A stretch of DNA of 51,091 nt from Porticoccaceae bacterium (GCA_019090225.1 JAHRWI010000007.1:1-51091), one strand, 5' to 3'. Shown: positions 29,729-38,783, numbered from the stretch's first letter. The notes: generated by a model not told the origin, from the sequence alone. Translations and numbers: made by a program.

Positions 29729-30169
29729 ATGCGCAACCGAGTATTCACATATATCACCCGAGGGGCAGAGCTACTGGTCCTTGATTATCTTGATCATTCT
29801 TACTCTGAACCTCAAATTCCAGGTGGAACAATCGAACCTGGAGAATCCCCGGAAGCAGCAGCAACCCGTGAAGCGGAAGAGGAAACCGGGCTGACAGACT
29901 TAAAGGTAATTTCTTTCCTTGGCTCATTCAAAAAAGACCTGCGAGACATCGGCAGGGATGAAATCATTCAAGCCTGGTTCTTTCATTTGGAGGCTGGAAA
30001 TCCAACACCGGAAAGGTGGCTGCATACTGAAGCCGACCCCCATGACGGCGAGGACTCAATCGTTTTTGAACTATACTGGGTTCCTGTCGACGCAATACCT
30101 CAGCTGGGGGGCATTGACAGCGCGATGTTATCGAAGCTCAAAGAATCCTTTGCCAATCCCGAAGCATAA
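29729..30169 (+). CDS. NUDIX hydrolase
   Basis: Nudix box GGTIEPGESPEAAATREAEEETGL; start taken at MRNRVFTYITRGAE. Confidence 0.9.
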   Translation: MRNRVFTYITRGAELLVLDYLDHSYSEPQIPGGTIEPGESPEAAATREAEEETGLTDLKVISFLGSFKKDLRDIGRDEIIQAWFFHLEAGNPTPERWLHTEADPHDGEDSIVFELYWVPVDAIPQLGGIDSAMLSKLKESFANPEA

Positions 30170-30566
30170 AAGTTGTAGCCGCTGAATGTTGTAGCAACTA
30201 AAAGTTGTACGAACGCAGCTAGACAAGGTGTTTAGCGGATAAATAAAAAGCATGGCCAATAATAATGTGGCGCCGGGCTTTAATTCTAGTGAGGCTAAGT
30301 CGTATTGAATTCATATCGCAATTTCGTAATAGAACATGACGCGGCAGAGTCATCGGCCACAGATTCTAAACGAGCTCCTTCTTATGATGAAAATCATTTA
30401 TATTTAGATTAAAAATCCTGTACTTTGGTTGGCGGGGTCGAAAATACATTTCGCGGTGGGCATCCCTTAGAAAGCAAACTAGGTGGATAAGGCCAGCGAT
30501 CTCAGGTAGCGGCAATCCTGGACGGGTCAGCTGGATTAAAATTAAGACAATAGAGGCTCTAGATTT

Positions 30567-31085
30567 ATGAAACGGATTTACTTTTTACTACCCACGGTAC
30601 AATCAGCGGAGAGCATAGTGACAGAGCTGGTAGCCAATGATCTCCCAGAAAAACGTATTCATCTGATTGCAAACGAAAGCACTTCACTGGAAGATTTGCC
30701 TGAAGCAACACTGCTGCAGAAAAGCGATTTCATCCCCGCCGTGGAGCGCGGCATTCCCATTGGAGGCACGACAGGTTTGCTTGCCGGTCTAGTCGCTATG
30801 GCCATTCCAGGTTTTGGTGGGATTGTTAGTGGAGGTGCGCTTATTGCTACAACCTTAGCCGGTGCAGGTGTTGGTACCTTACTGGGCAGCATGGTGGCAC
30901 TGGAAATTCCTAACACCCGCCACAAGGCCTTTCAGGAAGCCATCGATAAAGGCGAGATCCTTATGCTCGTCGATGCCCCGAAAGATCAGGTCGGCCACAT
31001 AACGGAAGTCGTTATCCGCCATCACGCAGAAGCCGAGTTAGAGGATATAGAGCCGAGAACGGCTCTGCTACCACCAGGTTATTGA
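30567..31085 (+). CDS. hypothetical membrane-associated protein with glycine-zipper segment
   Basis: GGTTGLLAGLVAMAIPGFGGIVSGGALIATTLAGAGVGTLLG; RBS AGAGG. Confidence 0.75.
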   Translation: MKRIYFLLPTVQSAESIVTELVANDLPEKRIHLIANESTSLEDLPEATLLQKSDFIPAVERGIPIGGTTGLLAGLVAMAIPGFGGIVSGGALIATTLAGAGVGTLLGSMVALEIPNTRHKAFQEAIDKGEILMLVDAPKDQVGHITEVVIRHHAEAELEDIEPRTALLPPGY

Positions 31086-31221
31086 GTAGGATGAGTTCTC
31101 TATACGTGGCACGGTGGTAGGTGGATCAGATCGGATATTGTTGTAAATTAAGTAGGCTCCCTGCGATGATAGGCTTGCAGGGCGGCGATCAATAAAGATA
31201 TGTCTCACAAAGGGGAAGGCC

Positions 31222-31695
31222 ATGCCGAAGATTCTTGAAGCAATCCTGACCGAGGCTCTGGATGACGAATATAAAGCCAGAGCAAGCTATCAACTGATAC
31301 TGAACAAGTTCGGTGATGTTCGGCCGTTTTCAAATATCGTAGAATCCGAAAACCGGCATATCGGGGCACTTTCGGTGCTTTTCCAGAAATACGGCATTGC
31401 CATTCCAGACGATAACTGGGAAACAAAAGTAGAGGCCCCTGCCAGCAGGCTTGCCGCTTGCGAGTCTGGCGTCGAAGCTGAAATCGAAAATGCCGCGATG
31501 TATGACAGGTTAATTAAGCTCGCCGAGGCCTACCCAGATGTGCAGGCGGTGCTTAGGCAGTTGCAAAGGGCGTCTCAGGAGAATCATCTTCCCGCTTTCC
31601 AACGTTGTGTGGCCAGAGGAAACAAACCGGGCGAGCCTTCTACAGGCGGACGACGACGCAGACGCGGTCAAGGCTGTGATCAAGGCAGCAGGTAA
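31222..31695 (+). CDS. ferritin-like DUF2202-type protein with basic C-terminal tail
   Basis: ILTEALDDEYKARASYQLILNKFG...FSNIVESENRHIGALSVLFQKYG...ENAAMYDRLIK: E/ExxH pattern. Confidence 0.82.
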   Translation: MPKILEAILTEALDDEYKARASYQLILNKFGDVRPFSNIVESENRHIGALSVLFQKYGIAIPDDNWETKVEAPASRLAACESGVEAEIENAAMYDRLIKLAEAYPDVQAVLRQLQRASQENHLPAFQRCVARGNKPGEPSTGGRRRRRGQGCDQGSR

Positions 31696-31732
31696 ATAAA
31701 ATTCGTCCCCGCCCTGTCTTTTTTAAGTGACC

Positions 31733-32473
31733 ATGACGACGCTAACATGGATAGTGTCAAGCAGCCTGGTGATGAGCGGCATCGCTCTTGTCGGCGCGGT
31801 GACGCTGGTATTAAAGCCGGAAACGCTGGAAAAAATCATTCTGCCTCTGGTGGCTTTTGCCGCAGGGTCGCTGATAGGCGGCGCTTTTCTACACATGATC
31901 CCCGCCGGTCTATCCAGCTACGGTAACACCACCACTTTCTATCTGTGGATACTGTTTGGCTTTACAGTTTTTTTCATACTTGAACAATTCCTGCACTGGC
32001 ATCATTGTCATCGAGAAGGCGCGGACGGCAAGCAGCCGCTGACCTATCTGATATTGATCGGCGATGGCCTGCACAATTTTATCGGCGGGCTCGCGGTGGC
32101 TGGCACCTTTCTGATCGATATCCGCCTGGGGATTATGGCCTGGCTAGCGGCTGCCGCACACGAAATCCCCCAGGAATTAGGCGATTTTGGCGTCCTGATT
32201 CATGGTGGCTGGAAAAAATCGCGAGCGCTGCTTTTTAATGTGTTATCGGCGTTAACTTTTCTGGTGGGCGGCATAATCGCCTATGTCGCTTCCTTCCGCT
32301 TTAATGTGGACTTTCTGGTGCCCTTCGCGGCGGGCAATTTTCTCTATATCGGGGCCTCTGATCTCGTTCCAGAAGTCAACAAGCACGGTGAAATAAAAAC
32401 CAACGTTGTTCATTTCCTGGCGTTTGCCGCAGGTCTGTTCTTGATGTGGTTGATCAAATTCATTTTTGAATAA
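31733..32473 (+). CDS. ZIP family metal transporter
   Basis: GDGLHNFIGGLAVAGTF and AAAHEIPQELGDFGVLIHGG motifs; polytopic membrane protein. Confidence 0.93.
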   Translation: MTTLTWIVSSSLVMSGIALVGAVTLVLKPETLEKIILPLVAFAAGSLIGGAFLHMIPAGLSSYGNTTTFYLWILFGFTVFFILEQFLHWHHCHREGADGKQPLTYLILIGDGLHNFIGGLAVAGTFLIDIRLGIMAWLAAAAHEIPQELGDFGVLIHGGWKKSRALLFNVLSALTFLVGGIIAYVASFRFNVDFLVPFAAGNFLYIGASDLVPEVNKHGEIKTNVVHFLAFAAGLFLMWLIKFIFE

Positions 32474-32556
32474 CGGCAGTGGGAGTAGTTGAAAAATATC
32501 CCGATGATTCGCCCCAGTGCAGCGAACTAATGCTATCCAAAGGTTGCCGCCGCAAC

Positions 32557-32578
32557 CACTGGTTCACGCCTCCATTGA
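32557..32578. repeat. 22-bp direct repeat copy 2 (CACTGGTTCACGCCTCCATTGA)
   Basis: Identical to 29491-29512. Confidence 0.9.
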
Positions 32579-32613
32579 CTGCCCTTAGAAGCACTCTCCT
32601 AAGAAACACTTTC

Positions 32614-35256
32614 CTAATAAACCCTGCCCCGATAAATAAGACCACGACGCACCAGCCACTTTTCAATCTCCACCGCAAACAGAACCAGGGACGATAACAA
32701 CAGACAGACAACGAGGTCGAACAGGGGTAGAGCCTGAGTATGGAATATGCTGTTCAATGTTGGGACATAGATCACCGCCATCTGTAATGAAAGTGTCAAC
32801 AACACTGCACCTATTAGCGGCAGGTTGCTGACCAAACCCAGGCGAAACAGTGAAACGCTTTCACTGCGCACGGCCAGGGTATGAAATAGCTGTGACACCG
32901 TAAGTACCGTAAACACCATGGTCTGCCAGTATTCCACTCCACGAGAAATTGCCCATGCCATGGCCGCGATAGAGATACCACCGATAAACAGTCCAACCCA
33001 CACAATGTATTGCCACATTCCATGGGCGAAGATATTTTCCGCCGGTGGCCGTGGTGCACGGCGCATAATGCCAGGCTCAGCAGGCTCTGCAGTTAACGCC
33101 AATCCCGGCAGCCCATCAGTAATCAGGTTAATCCAGAGGATATGAATGGGCAATAGCGGTATGGGTAAGCCGAGAAATGGCGCGAGAAATAATGTCCATA
33201 TCTCACCGGAATTGGAGCTCATCGTATATTTGATGAACTTGCGGATGTTGTCGAAGATCCTGCGCCCCTCCCGCACCGCTCGAACAATGGTGGCAAAATC
33301 ATCATCCAGCAGCACCATGTCTGCCGCCTCTCGCGCCACATCGGTACCTTTCTGGCCCATGGCCACACCGATATTTGCGCGTTTCAGCGCTGGCGCATCA
33401 TTGACACCATCACCGGTCATGGCAACAAATTCACCCTTTACCTGCAGGGCTTTGACGATACGTAATTTCTGTTCCGGGTTCACTCGCGCATAGACCCGAA
33501 CAGAGTCAACAACGTGGGCAAACCTGTCATCGGATAGCTTTTCCAGCTCGTCACCACTCAACATGGTCTGAGCGTCATCGGTGATACCGAGACGTCGGGC
33601 GATGGCCATAGCGGTGCCTGGATGGTCACCAGTGATCATCACCGGAGTGATCCCCGCCGTTAGGCAATCCGCCACGGCCTGCGGTGCTTCTGGTCGTGGC
33701 GGGTCAATCAGCGCCACCAGTCCCAGAAACGTCAAGTTGTGTTCAGTTGTCTCAGCCTCTAAGGGTTCCGGCAATGCCGTAAATTCGCGCTTTGCCAGCG
33801 CCAGCACCCGGTAACCTTCGTTGGCTAACTGCGTCGCCTCGGCCAACACAGCCTCGGGCTCAAATGCCAGTTCAAATGCTGTTGCTCTATCAAGCCCTAA
33901 CGACTTGTCACATTGGGCCAAAACTCGTTCCGGTGCGCCCTTAACGTAGGCAAGCACACCTTCCGCTGACTGATGTAAGGTAGTCATCTGTTTGCGTTGA
34001 CTGTCGAAAGGAATAACGGCCAGCCTGGGTTTCACCAGCTCCAGCGCCACCTTGTCAAAACCAGCCCTGTCGGCCGCCTCAAACAGGGCTAGCTCGGTCG
34101 GTTCACCCGCTGGTTTTCCATCCCTGTCCGCCACATCGTTGTTCAGAGCCATGGCCTCTCCTAGCTCCGCCCAGGCCACATTGCTTCCTGATTCAGGCAG
34201 TGACTCATGTCGCTCATTTGCGGCAAAGAACAATTCAGCGCTCATGCGGTTGCGTGTCAAGGTGCCGGTCTTGTCAGTACAAATATAGGTCACCGAACCG
34301 AGGGTCTCCACCGCAGGCAGATTACGCACCAGAGCCTTGTGACGAATCAGCTTGTGCGCACCGAGAGCCAGCGAGATGGTCACCACTGCGGGTAAGGCTT
34401 CCGGTATCGCCGCGACCGCCAGACTCACTGCGGTCAAAAACATCAGCATGACCGGCTGGCCCTGGAGTAAACCAGCAATAAACACCACTGCAGAAATGGC
34501 CAACACAGCCAGGGCGAGATAACGACCGAAACGGGTCAAACGTACTTGCAGTGGCGTCTTTACACTCGCCGCTCCCTGCAGTAGTTCTGCGATACGGCCA
34601 ATCTCCGTGTCCAGGCCCGTGGCAATCACCAGGCCTTTGCCACCTCCACGAGTAACCAGGCTGCTCTTGAAGACCATATTTTGGCGATCTCCCAATGGTA
34701 GATTCGCATCGCTTAATAGCACTTGCTGCTTGTTAACAGGATGGGACTCACCGGTCAGAGCCGCTTCATCAACGCCCATTTCGTCCACGCCCAGCAAACG
34801 CAGATCGGCAGGTACAATATTACCCGCTTCCAGCAATACGACATCGCCGGGCACCAGTTCCGAGGCCGCCAGGGTAATGGCCCGACCATCGCGCAACACC
34901 AGAGCGTCAGGAGCGGCCATTTCCCGCAGGGCCGCTACGGCGCGCTCTGCCCTGAACTCCTGCACCACTCCGATGATGGCGTTGAGCAAAATAATCACCA
35001 GAATGGCAATGGTGTCCTGGGGCTCACCGATAAAGCCAGAAATCACCGCCGCCGCCAACAGTACGACGATCATGAAGTCAGTAAACTGCTCCAGTAGCAT
35101 ATGCAACAAGGTGCGACGGCGTTTTTCGGGGAGGGTATTTAAGCCGTGTTCAGCCAAACGTTTTTGTGCCTCGGCGGCACTCAAACCTGCTGCTGAGGAA
35201 TCGAGGTGCGACAGGGCCTCATCGGCCCCAACACAATGCCAGACCACCGCTTGCAT
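32614..35256 (-). CDS. cation-transporting P-type ATPase (PMR1/CtpF-like, type II)
   Basis: DKTGTLTRN, TGES, TGDGVNDAPALKRANIGVAMG, PEALPAVVT, LWINLITDGLP; start taken at MQAVVWHCVG. Confidence 0.95.
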   Translation of the reverse strand: MQAVVWHCVGADEALSHLDSSAAGLSAAEAQKRLAEHGLNTLPEKRRRTLLHMLLEQFTDFMIVVLLAAAVISGFIGEPQDTIAILVIILLNAIIGVVQEFRAERAVAALREMAAPDALVLRDGRAITLAASELVPGDVVLLEAGNIVPADLRLLGVDEMGVDEAALTGESHPVNKQQVLLSDANLPLGDRQNMVFKSSLVTRGGGKGLVIATGLDTEIGRIAELLQGAASVKTPLQVRLTRFGRYLALAVLAISAVVFIAGLLQGQPVMLMFLTAVSLAVAAIPEALPAVVTISLALGAHKLIRHKALVRNLPAVETLGSVTYICTDKTGTLTRNRMSAELFFAANERHESLPESGSNVAWAELGEAMALNNDVADRDGKPAGEPTELALFEAADRAGFDKVALELVKPRLAVIPFDSQRKQMTTLHQSAEGVLAYVKGAPERVLAQCDKSLGLDRATAFELAFEPEAVLAEATQLANEGYRVLALAKREFTALPEPLEAETTEHNLTFLGLVALIDPPRPEAPQAVADCLTAGITPVMITGDHPGTAMAIARRLGITDDAQTMLSGDELEKLSDDRFAHVVDSVRVYARVNPEQKLRIVKALQVKGEFVAMTGDGVNDAPALKRANIGVAMGQKGTDVAREAADMVLLDDDFATIVRAVREGRRIFDNIRKFIKYTMSSNSGEIWTLFLAPFLGLPIPLLPIHILWINLITDGLPGLALTAEPAEPGIMRRAPRPPAENIFAHGMWQYIVWVGLFIGGISIAAMAWAISRGVEYWQTMVFTVLTVSQLFHTLAVRSESVSLFRLGLVSNLPLIGAVLLTLSLQMAVIYVPTLNSIFHTQALPLFDLVVCLLLSSLVLFAVEIEKWLVRRGLIYRGRVY

Positions 35257-35257
35257 C

Positions 35258-35842
35258 TTAACCACCGACAAACAGGTAAATAAGCGCGGCGGTCGCCACC
35301 GCGACCAGCAAAGTCTGTAAGCCACTGCGCAGCCATGAAATATCTGCGACACGACCAAGAAATACGCCGAGCAAAAAAATCAGCATCAGCGCCACAAGAA
35401 TGGCCGCATAAAGTGGTGATACGGGTAGCGGGACACCTAGACTCCCTAACCATAGTGGCATCAGGATCAGCAGTGAAATAATAAGCGGCGCCAAACCATT
35501 AACCAGCGCCACCAACAGGGGTGTAAGGCGCGCCGCTTCACCATGCGTGCTTTTCTGGAGATCGCTAATCATTGCTTTCTCCAGCTTGCCCAGGGCGCGT
35601 CGCTGCTCCGCAGATTCACTAACATAAGCACTACTAAGGCCACTCATACCCAGGGCAATAGCCGCGCCCAGGCAGACGTTAATAATCACGGCTAAATCGG
35701 CAGGTGCGCTGACAAGAAATCCGAGAATGAGTCCCATCATAGTGAGTGCGCCATCAAAACCATTGACCACAAAATAACGCCGTAAAACAAGGTGGCTATG
35801 GGTGATACGCAGCAGAAATCTGGCGTGTTTTAAGCGACCCAT
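35258..35842 (-). CDS. VIT1/CCC1 (DUF125-like) family membrane protein
   Basis: YFVVNGFDGALTMMGLILGFLVSA... ALGMSGLSSAYVSESAEQRRAL; polytopic. Confidence 0.85.
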   Translation of the reverse strand: MGRLKHARFLLRITHSHLVLRRYFVVNGFDGALTMMGLILGFLVSAPADLAVIINVCLGAAIALGMSGLSSAYVSESAEQRRALGKLEKAMISDLQKSTHGEAARLTPLLVALVNGLAPLIISLLILMPLWLGSLGVPLPVSPLYAAILVALMLIFLLGVFLGRVADISWLRSGLQTLLVAVATAALIYLFVGG

Positions 35843-35848
35843 AAAAGC

Positions 35849-36118
35849 TTAACCAGCATCCTCCCCACTTTCTACTTCTACTTCATCAATACTGTGCAAC
35901 GAAGCGCCCATATCAGCTATAGCGGACTGAACTGCATCAAAATCAATGGCCTTTGCTGCCACCTCTATTTGCAGAGTTTCGGTATTTTCATCCACCTCAA
36001 GAACCGTCACATGCACACAATAATCGACGCCGACTTCGGCAATGGCCATTGAAAATTCAAGCGCATTCGGCTGATGGGGTTTAAGAACATCCAGAACTAG
36101 CCTTTTAACGGAAACCAT
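35849..36118 (-). CDS. DUF211 family protein
   Basis: MVSVKRLVLDVLKPHQPNALEFSMAIAEVGVDYCVHVTVLEVDENTETLQIEVAAKAIDFDAVQSAIADMGASLHSIDEVEV; matches the DUF211 pattern end to end. Confidence 0.88.
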   Translation of the reverse strand: MVSVKRLVLDVLKPHQPNALEFSMAIAEVGVDYCVHVTVLEVDENTETLQIEVAAKAIDFDAVQSAIADMGASLHSIDEVEVESGEDAG

Positions 36119-36560
36119 GATTTTATCCTTGTCTGTTTTTCCATTCTTACTAAGTGCGGGCATAAGCAATACTGTGCTGATATTTTCAGCTACTACAAAT
36201 AAGCTGTTTTTTGAGTATATATATTTCCTTTTGTAATCCACAGAGCTTACGTGAGGGTTCTACCTTCTGATTGATTTCGATTCGAGATCGCTTATCTATT
36301 CGCCATTTTAAAACTATCTAGCGACCACTATCACCCGGTAATGAATTGCACATCAGAGAACCTTCGCCTGGACTATAATTTCGACTGGAATTCAAAACTG
36401 ACCGGCCAATCGCTATGATCTCGATGTTTATACCAAACAAGTACAAAGTTATTTCCGCACGCGCTACACATCCCTCATCGCTCTAACTATGTCCACATTA
36501 GTGAGAAATCCTTATCTACGTAAAAATCCTTATCGAGACCTCTAGTACCGTGCCCTTTCG

Positions 36561-36574
36561 TTGATCCCCGTCAA
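36561..36574. promoter_or_regulatory. candidate FNR/ANR box TTGAT-CCCC-GTCAA
   Basis: 10/10 to TTGAY-N4-RTCAA, intergenic, ~95-107 bp upstream of the Hsp20 start. Confidence 0.6.
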
Positions 36575-36667
36575 TTTATGAAGTTGCTAAATCATTAGTT
36601 TCCTTTTACATTACTCGGAGCGTTGATTTTAGTAGCGCTTGGTAGGCAAATTCACCAGGAGAGTAAA

Positions 36668-37156
36668 ATGACTGAAGACAAGAGCAGTGACGTTGAAGAG
36701 AGGAAAACGACTCGTTTGTTAAGCCCCTTTGAAGAAATGGATCACCTTGCTGCGCATTTTTTCCCCCACCGTTGGATGCGACCTTTTCACACTGAATGGC
36801 CGTCCCTACCCGAAATGGGTAGTCTATTTGAAGGAAAAATCCCAAAAGTAGATGTCATTGATCGCGATGACGAGGTGCTGATCCGCGCTGAAGTGCCTGG
36901 CGTAGACAAAAAGGATCTGGATGTTTCAGTAACCGATAACTCCGTTTCCATTAGTGGCAGTACCAGTCACGAAGAGAAGGAGGAAAAAGGCGATTACTAT
37001 CGCAGCGAGATTTCTCGAGGCCGTTTTTCACGAGTGGTAGCGCTACCCAGCGATGTAGATAGCGATAAGGCAAAATCTAAATTCAAAGACGGTGTCCTGG
37101 AATTAACGATCCCGAAAGTTAAAAAGGCTAAAAGGAAGAAAATCAACATTATTTAG
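36668..37156 (+). CDS. Hsp20/alpha-crystallin family small heat-shock protein
   Basis: PKVDVIDRDDEVLIRAEVPGVDKKDLDVSVTDNSVSISG...ERGRFSRVVALPSDVD-type core, FKDGVLELTIPK. Confidence 0.95.
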   Translation: MTEDKSSDVEERKTTRLLSPFEEMDHLAAHFFPHRWMRPFHTEWPSLPEMGSLFEGKIPKVDVIDRDDEVLIRAEVPGVDKKDLDVSVTDNSVSISGSTSHEEKEEKGDYYRSEISRGRFSRVVALPSDVDSDKAKSKFKDGVLELTIPKVKKAKRKKINII

Positions 37157-37323
37157 TTATTGGGGCTTGACCCGGCGAAAAAGTAGGGGTGCCTGTAAGC
37201 CTTAATAATAGAACCTAAACACCCCTGCGGGCTGCGCTCCTTGTCCAAATTCGTGCCGAATTTGTCGAATGAGGTTCAACTCCTAATCTCCCTTACCTAA
37301 AATTCAAGAATCCCAAAACCTAA

Positions 37324-37345
37324 AAGACCTCCTAGCGGAGGTCTT
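37324..37345 (-). terminator. Rho-independent terminator for the tRNA-Ser transcript
   Basis: Perfect 9-bp stem AAGACCTCC-loop-GGAGGTCTT followed on the minus strand by TTTTAGGTTTT. Confidence 0.75.
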
Positions 37346-37366
37346 CTGGCGTTAACAATAGCATTT

Positions 37367-37454
37367 TGGCGGTGAGGGAGGGATTCGAACCCTCGATACG
37401 TTGCCGTATACACGCTTTCCAGGCGAGCGCCTTCAGCCACTCGGCCACCTCACC
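37367..37454 (-). tRNA. tRNA-Ser(GGA)
   Basis: GGTGAGGTGGCCGAGTGGCTGAAGGCGCTCGCCTGGAAAGCG...GGTTCGAATCCCTCCCTCACCGCCA: acceptor stem pairs, long variable arm, anticodon GGA, encoded CCA. Confidence 0.97.
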
Positions 37455-37629
37455 GTATTCTTTTCACCGGCCCTGCGCTTAGCCGCAGCAGCTGGAAAAG
37501 GGCGGCCACTCTACACAAGATGGATCGCGAACGCAATTTAGGTTTCAGGGAACTCGGCGGTGTGACGCTATCGCTTAACTCGGCATTTAACTCAGGGTTA
37601 AGCCCGGAGCAAAACTCAGAATAAATCGG

Positions 37630-37851
37630 TCAACAACCACGAGTGACAACGGGGTTATCGTCGTCGAGTGATTCGGTAAGATACTGGAGTTCCTGAGTCA
37701 CGTCCTTAACGCTTCGATAACTCAAGTATTCATCGACCACCGCAAAAATTATCGCCCTGCCCATAGCGTCCCTATCCATATCTGGTCGCGACTGGGCTTC
37801 GTCCAGCGCCTGAATTACAAGGTTCTTCGCATGCGGTGACTCGCCGGACAT
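37630..37851 (-). CDS. small hypothetical protein
   Basis: MSGESPHAKNLVIQALDEAQSRPDMDRDAMGRAIIFAVVDEYLSYRSVKDVTQELQYLTESLDDD; protein-like composition, SD-like sequence upstream. Confidence 0.6.
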   Translation of the reverse strand: MSGESPHAKNLVIQALDEAQSRPDMDRDAMGRAIIFAVVDEYLSYRSVKDVTQELQYLTESLDDDNPVVTRGC

Positions 37852-38047
37852 AGGAGGCTCCAATAATCTTGCTAAATTAAGGTGGGTAGTTGTGGAAAGG
37901 ATTGTAGATCAAATCAGGGCCAGGTGACTTGATAAAAGTCAAAAGACACAAGTTGAGCTGATGAGCAACGAAAAGACCGCTTCATCTGCTAGCCCAGTAT
38001 GTCCTCGGGTGCCCTCCATAACATACAACATACCGTATTCCCTGACG

Positions 38048-38086
38048 TCATTGCCGGTTCTCATTGCCGAAGGTCATTACCGTACG
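38048..38086. repeat. three 13-bp-spaced direct repeats TCATT(G/A)CCG
   Basis: TCATTGCCG at 38048 and 38061, TCATTACCG at 38074. Confidence 0.6.
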
Positions 38087-38274
38087 TAACTGCCAAACAT
38101 AAACACGCCAAACCTGGCATTGAGATACACCACCATGAAAGCCACATAGATCAGCTACACGAAGTGGCTAGTAGTAGCACACCTCGGTAGGTTACCATCG
38201 CGTCGAAATACCCTTAAGCGACATACGGCTACAAAATGCAAACAAACCTGGTTGTTAAAATTGACTGTGAATAA

Positions 38275-38706
38275 ATGCTCAAGCAAGTGATCACAATATT
38301 GATGATAGTGCTAGTGGCCTCTCAGCCATTAGGCGCTATTGCTGAGGCCCATCCGTTTCACCAGTCGGGCGCGCAGCATTCACCGCTTGATTTGTTGCAC
38401 ACTAGTTCAAATTCAGTTTATTTTCGCCACGAGCACAAGGATCATCACCTCGCTGGTAGCGACATAGTCACTGAGCTCAGCACTAAATTCAGCGCTAAGC
38501 TCAGTACTAAGAATGAAGCGACCTTCAATACTGGCGAAATACCGGATTGTGGCCACTGCAGTCATACACACGCCACCTACAGCGCATCTGTGGCGTCTAG
38601 TGCGCCTCTTGCTTCGCTGATCTCAAAGCAGCCGAATATGCATTTCTACCTTTCTCGTAAGCCTGTCGAACACAGCCCTTCGCTCTACCGCCCTCCCAGA
38701 TCCTGA
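38275..38706 (+). CDS. His-rich secreted protein, CzcI-like position and composition
   Basis: N-terminal signal peptide; HEHKDHH and DCGHCSHTHA clusters; directly upstream of the CzcCBA genes. Confidence 0.65.
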   Translation: MLKQVITILMIVLVASQPLGAIAEAHPFHQSGAQHSPLDLLHTSSNSVYFRHEHKDHHLAGSDIVTELSTKFSAKLSTKNEATFNTGEIPDCGHCSHTHATYSASVASSAPLASLISKQPNMHFYLSRKPVEHSPSLYRPPRS

Positions 38707-38783
38707 TTGCCCCACTACTCCCTGGCTCGCCTTTATTTTAGTCGAGCTGCATTGCTGTTGTTATCAATCAGGATAGTCAGGAT

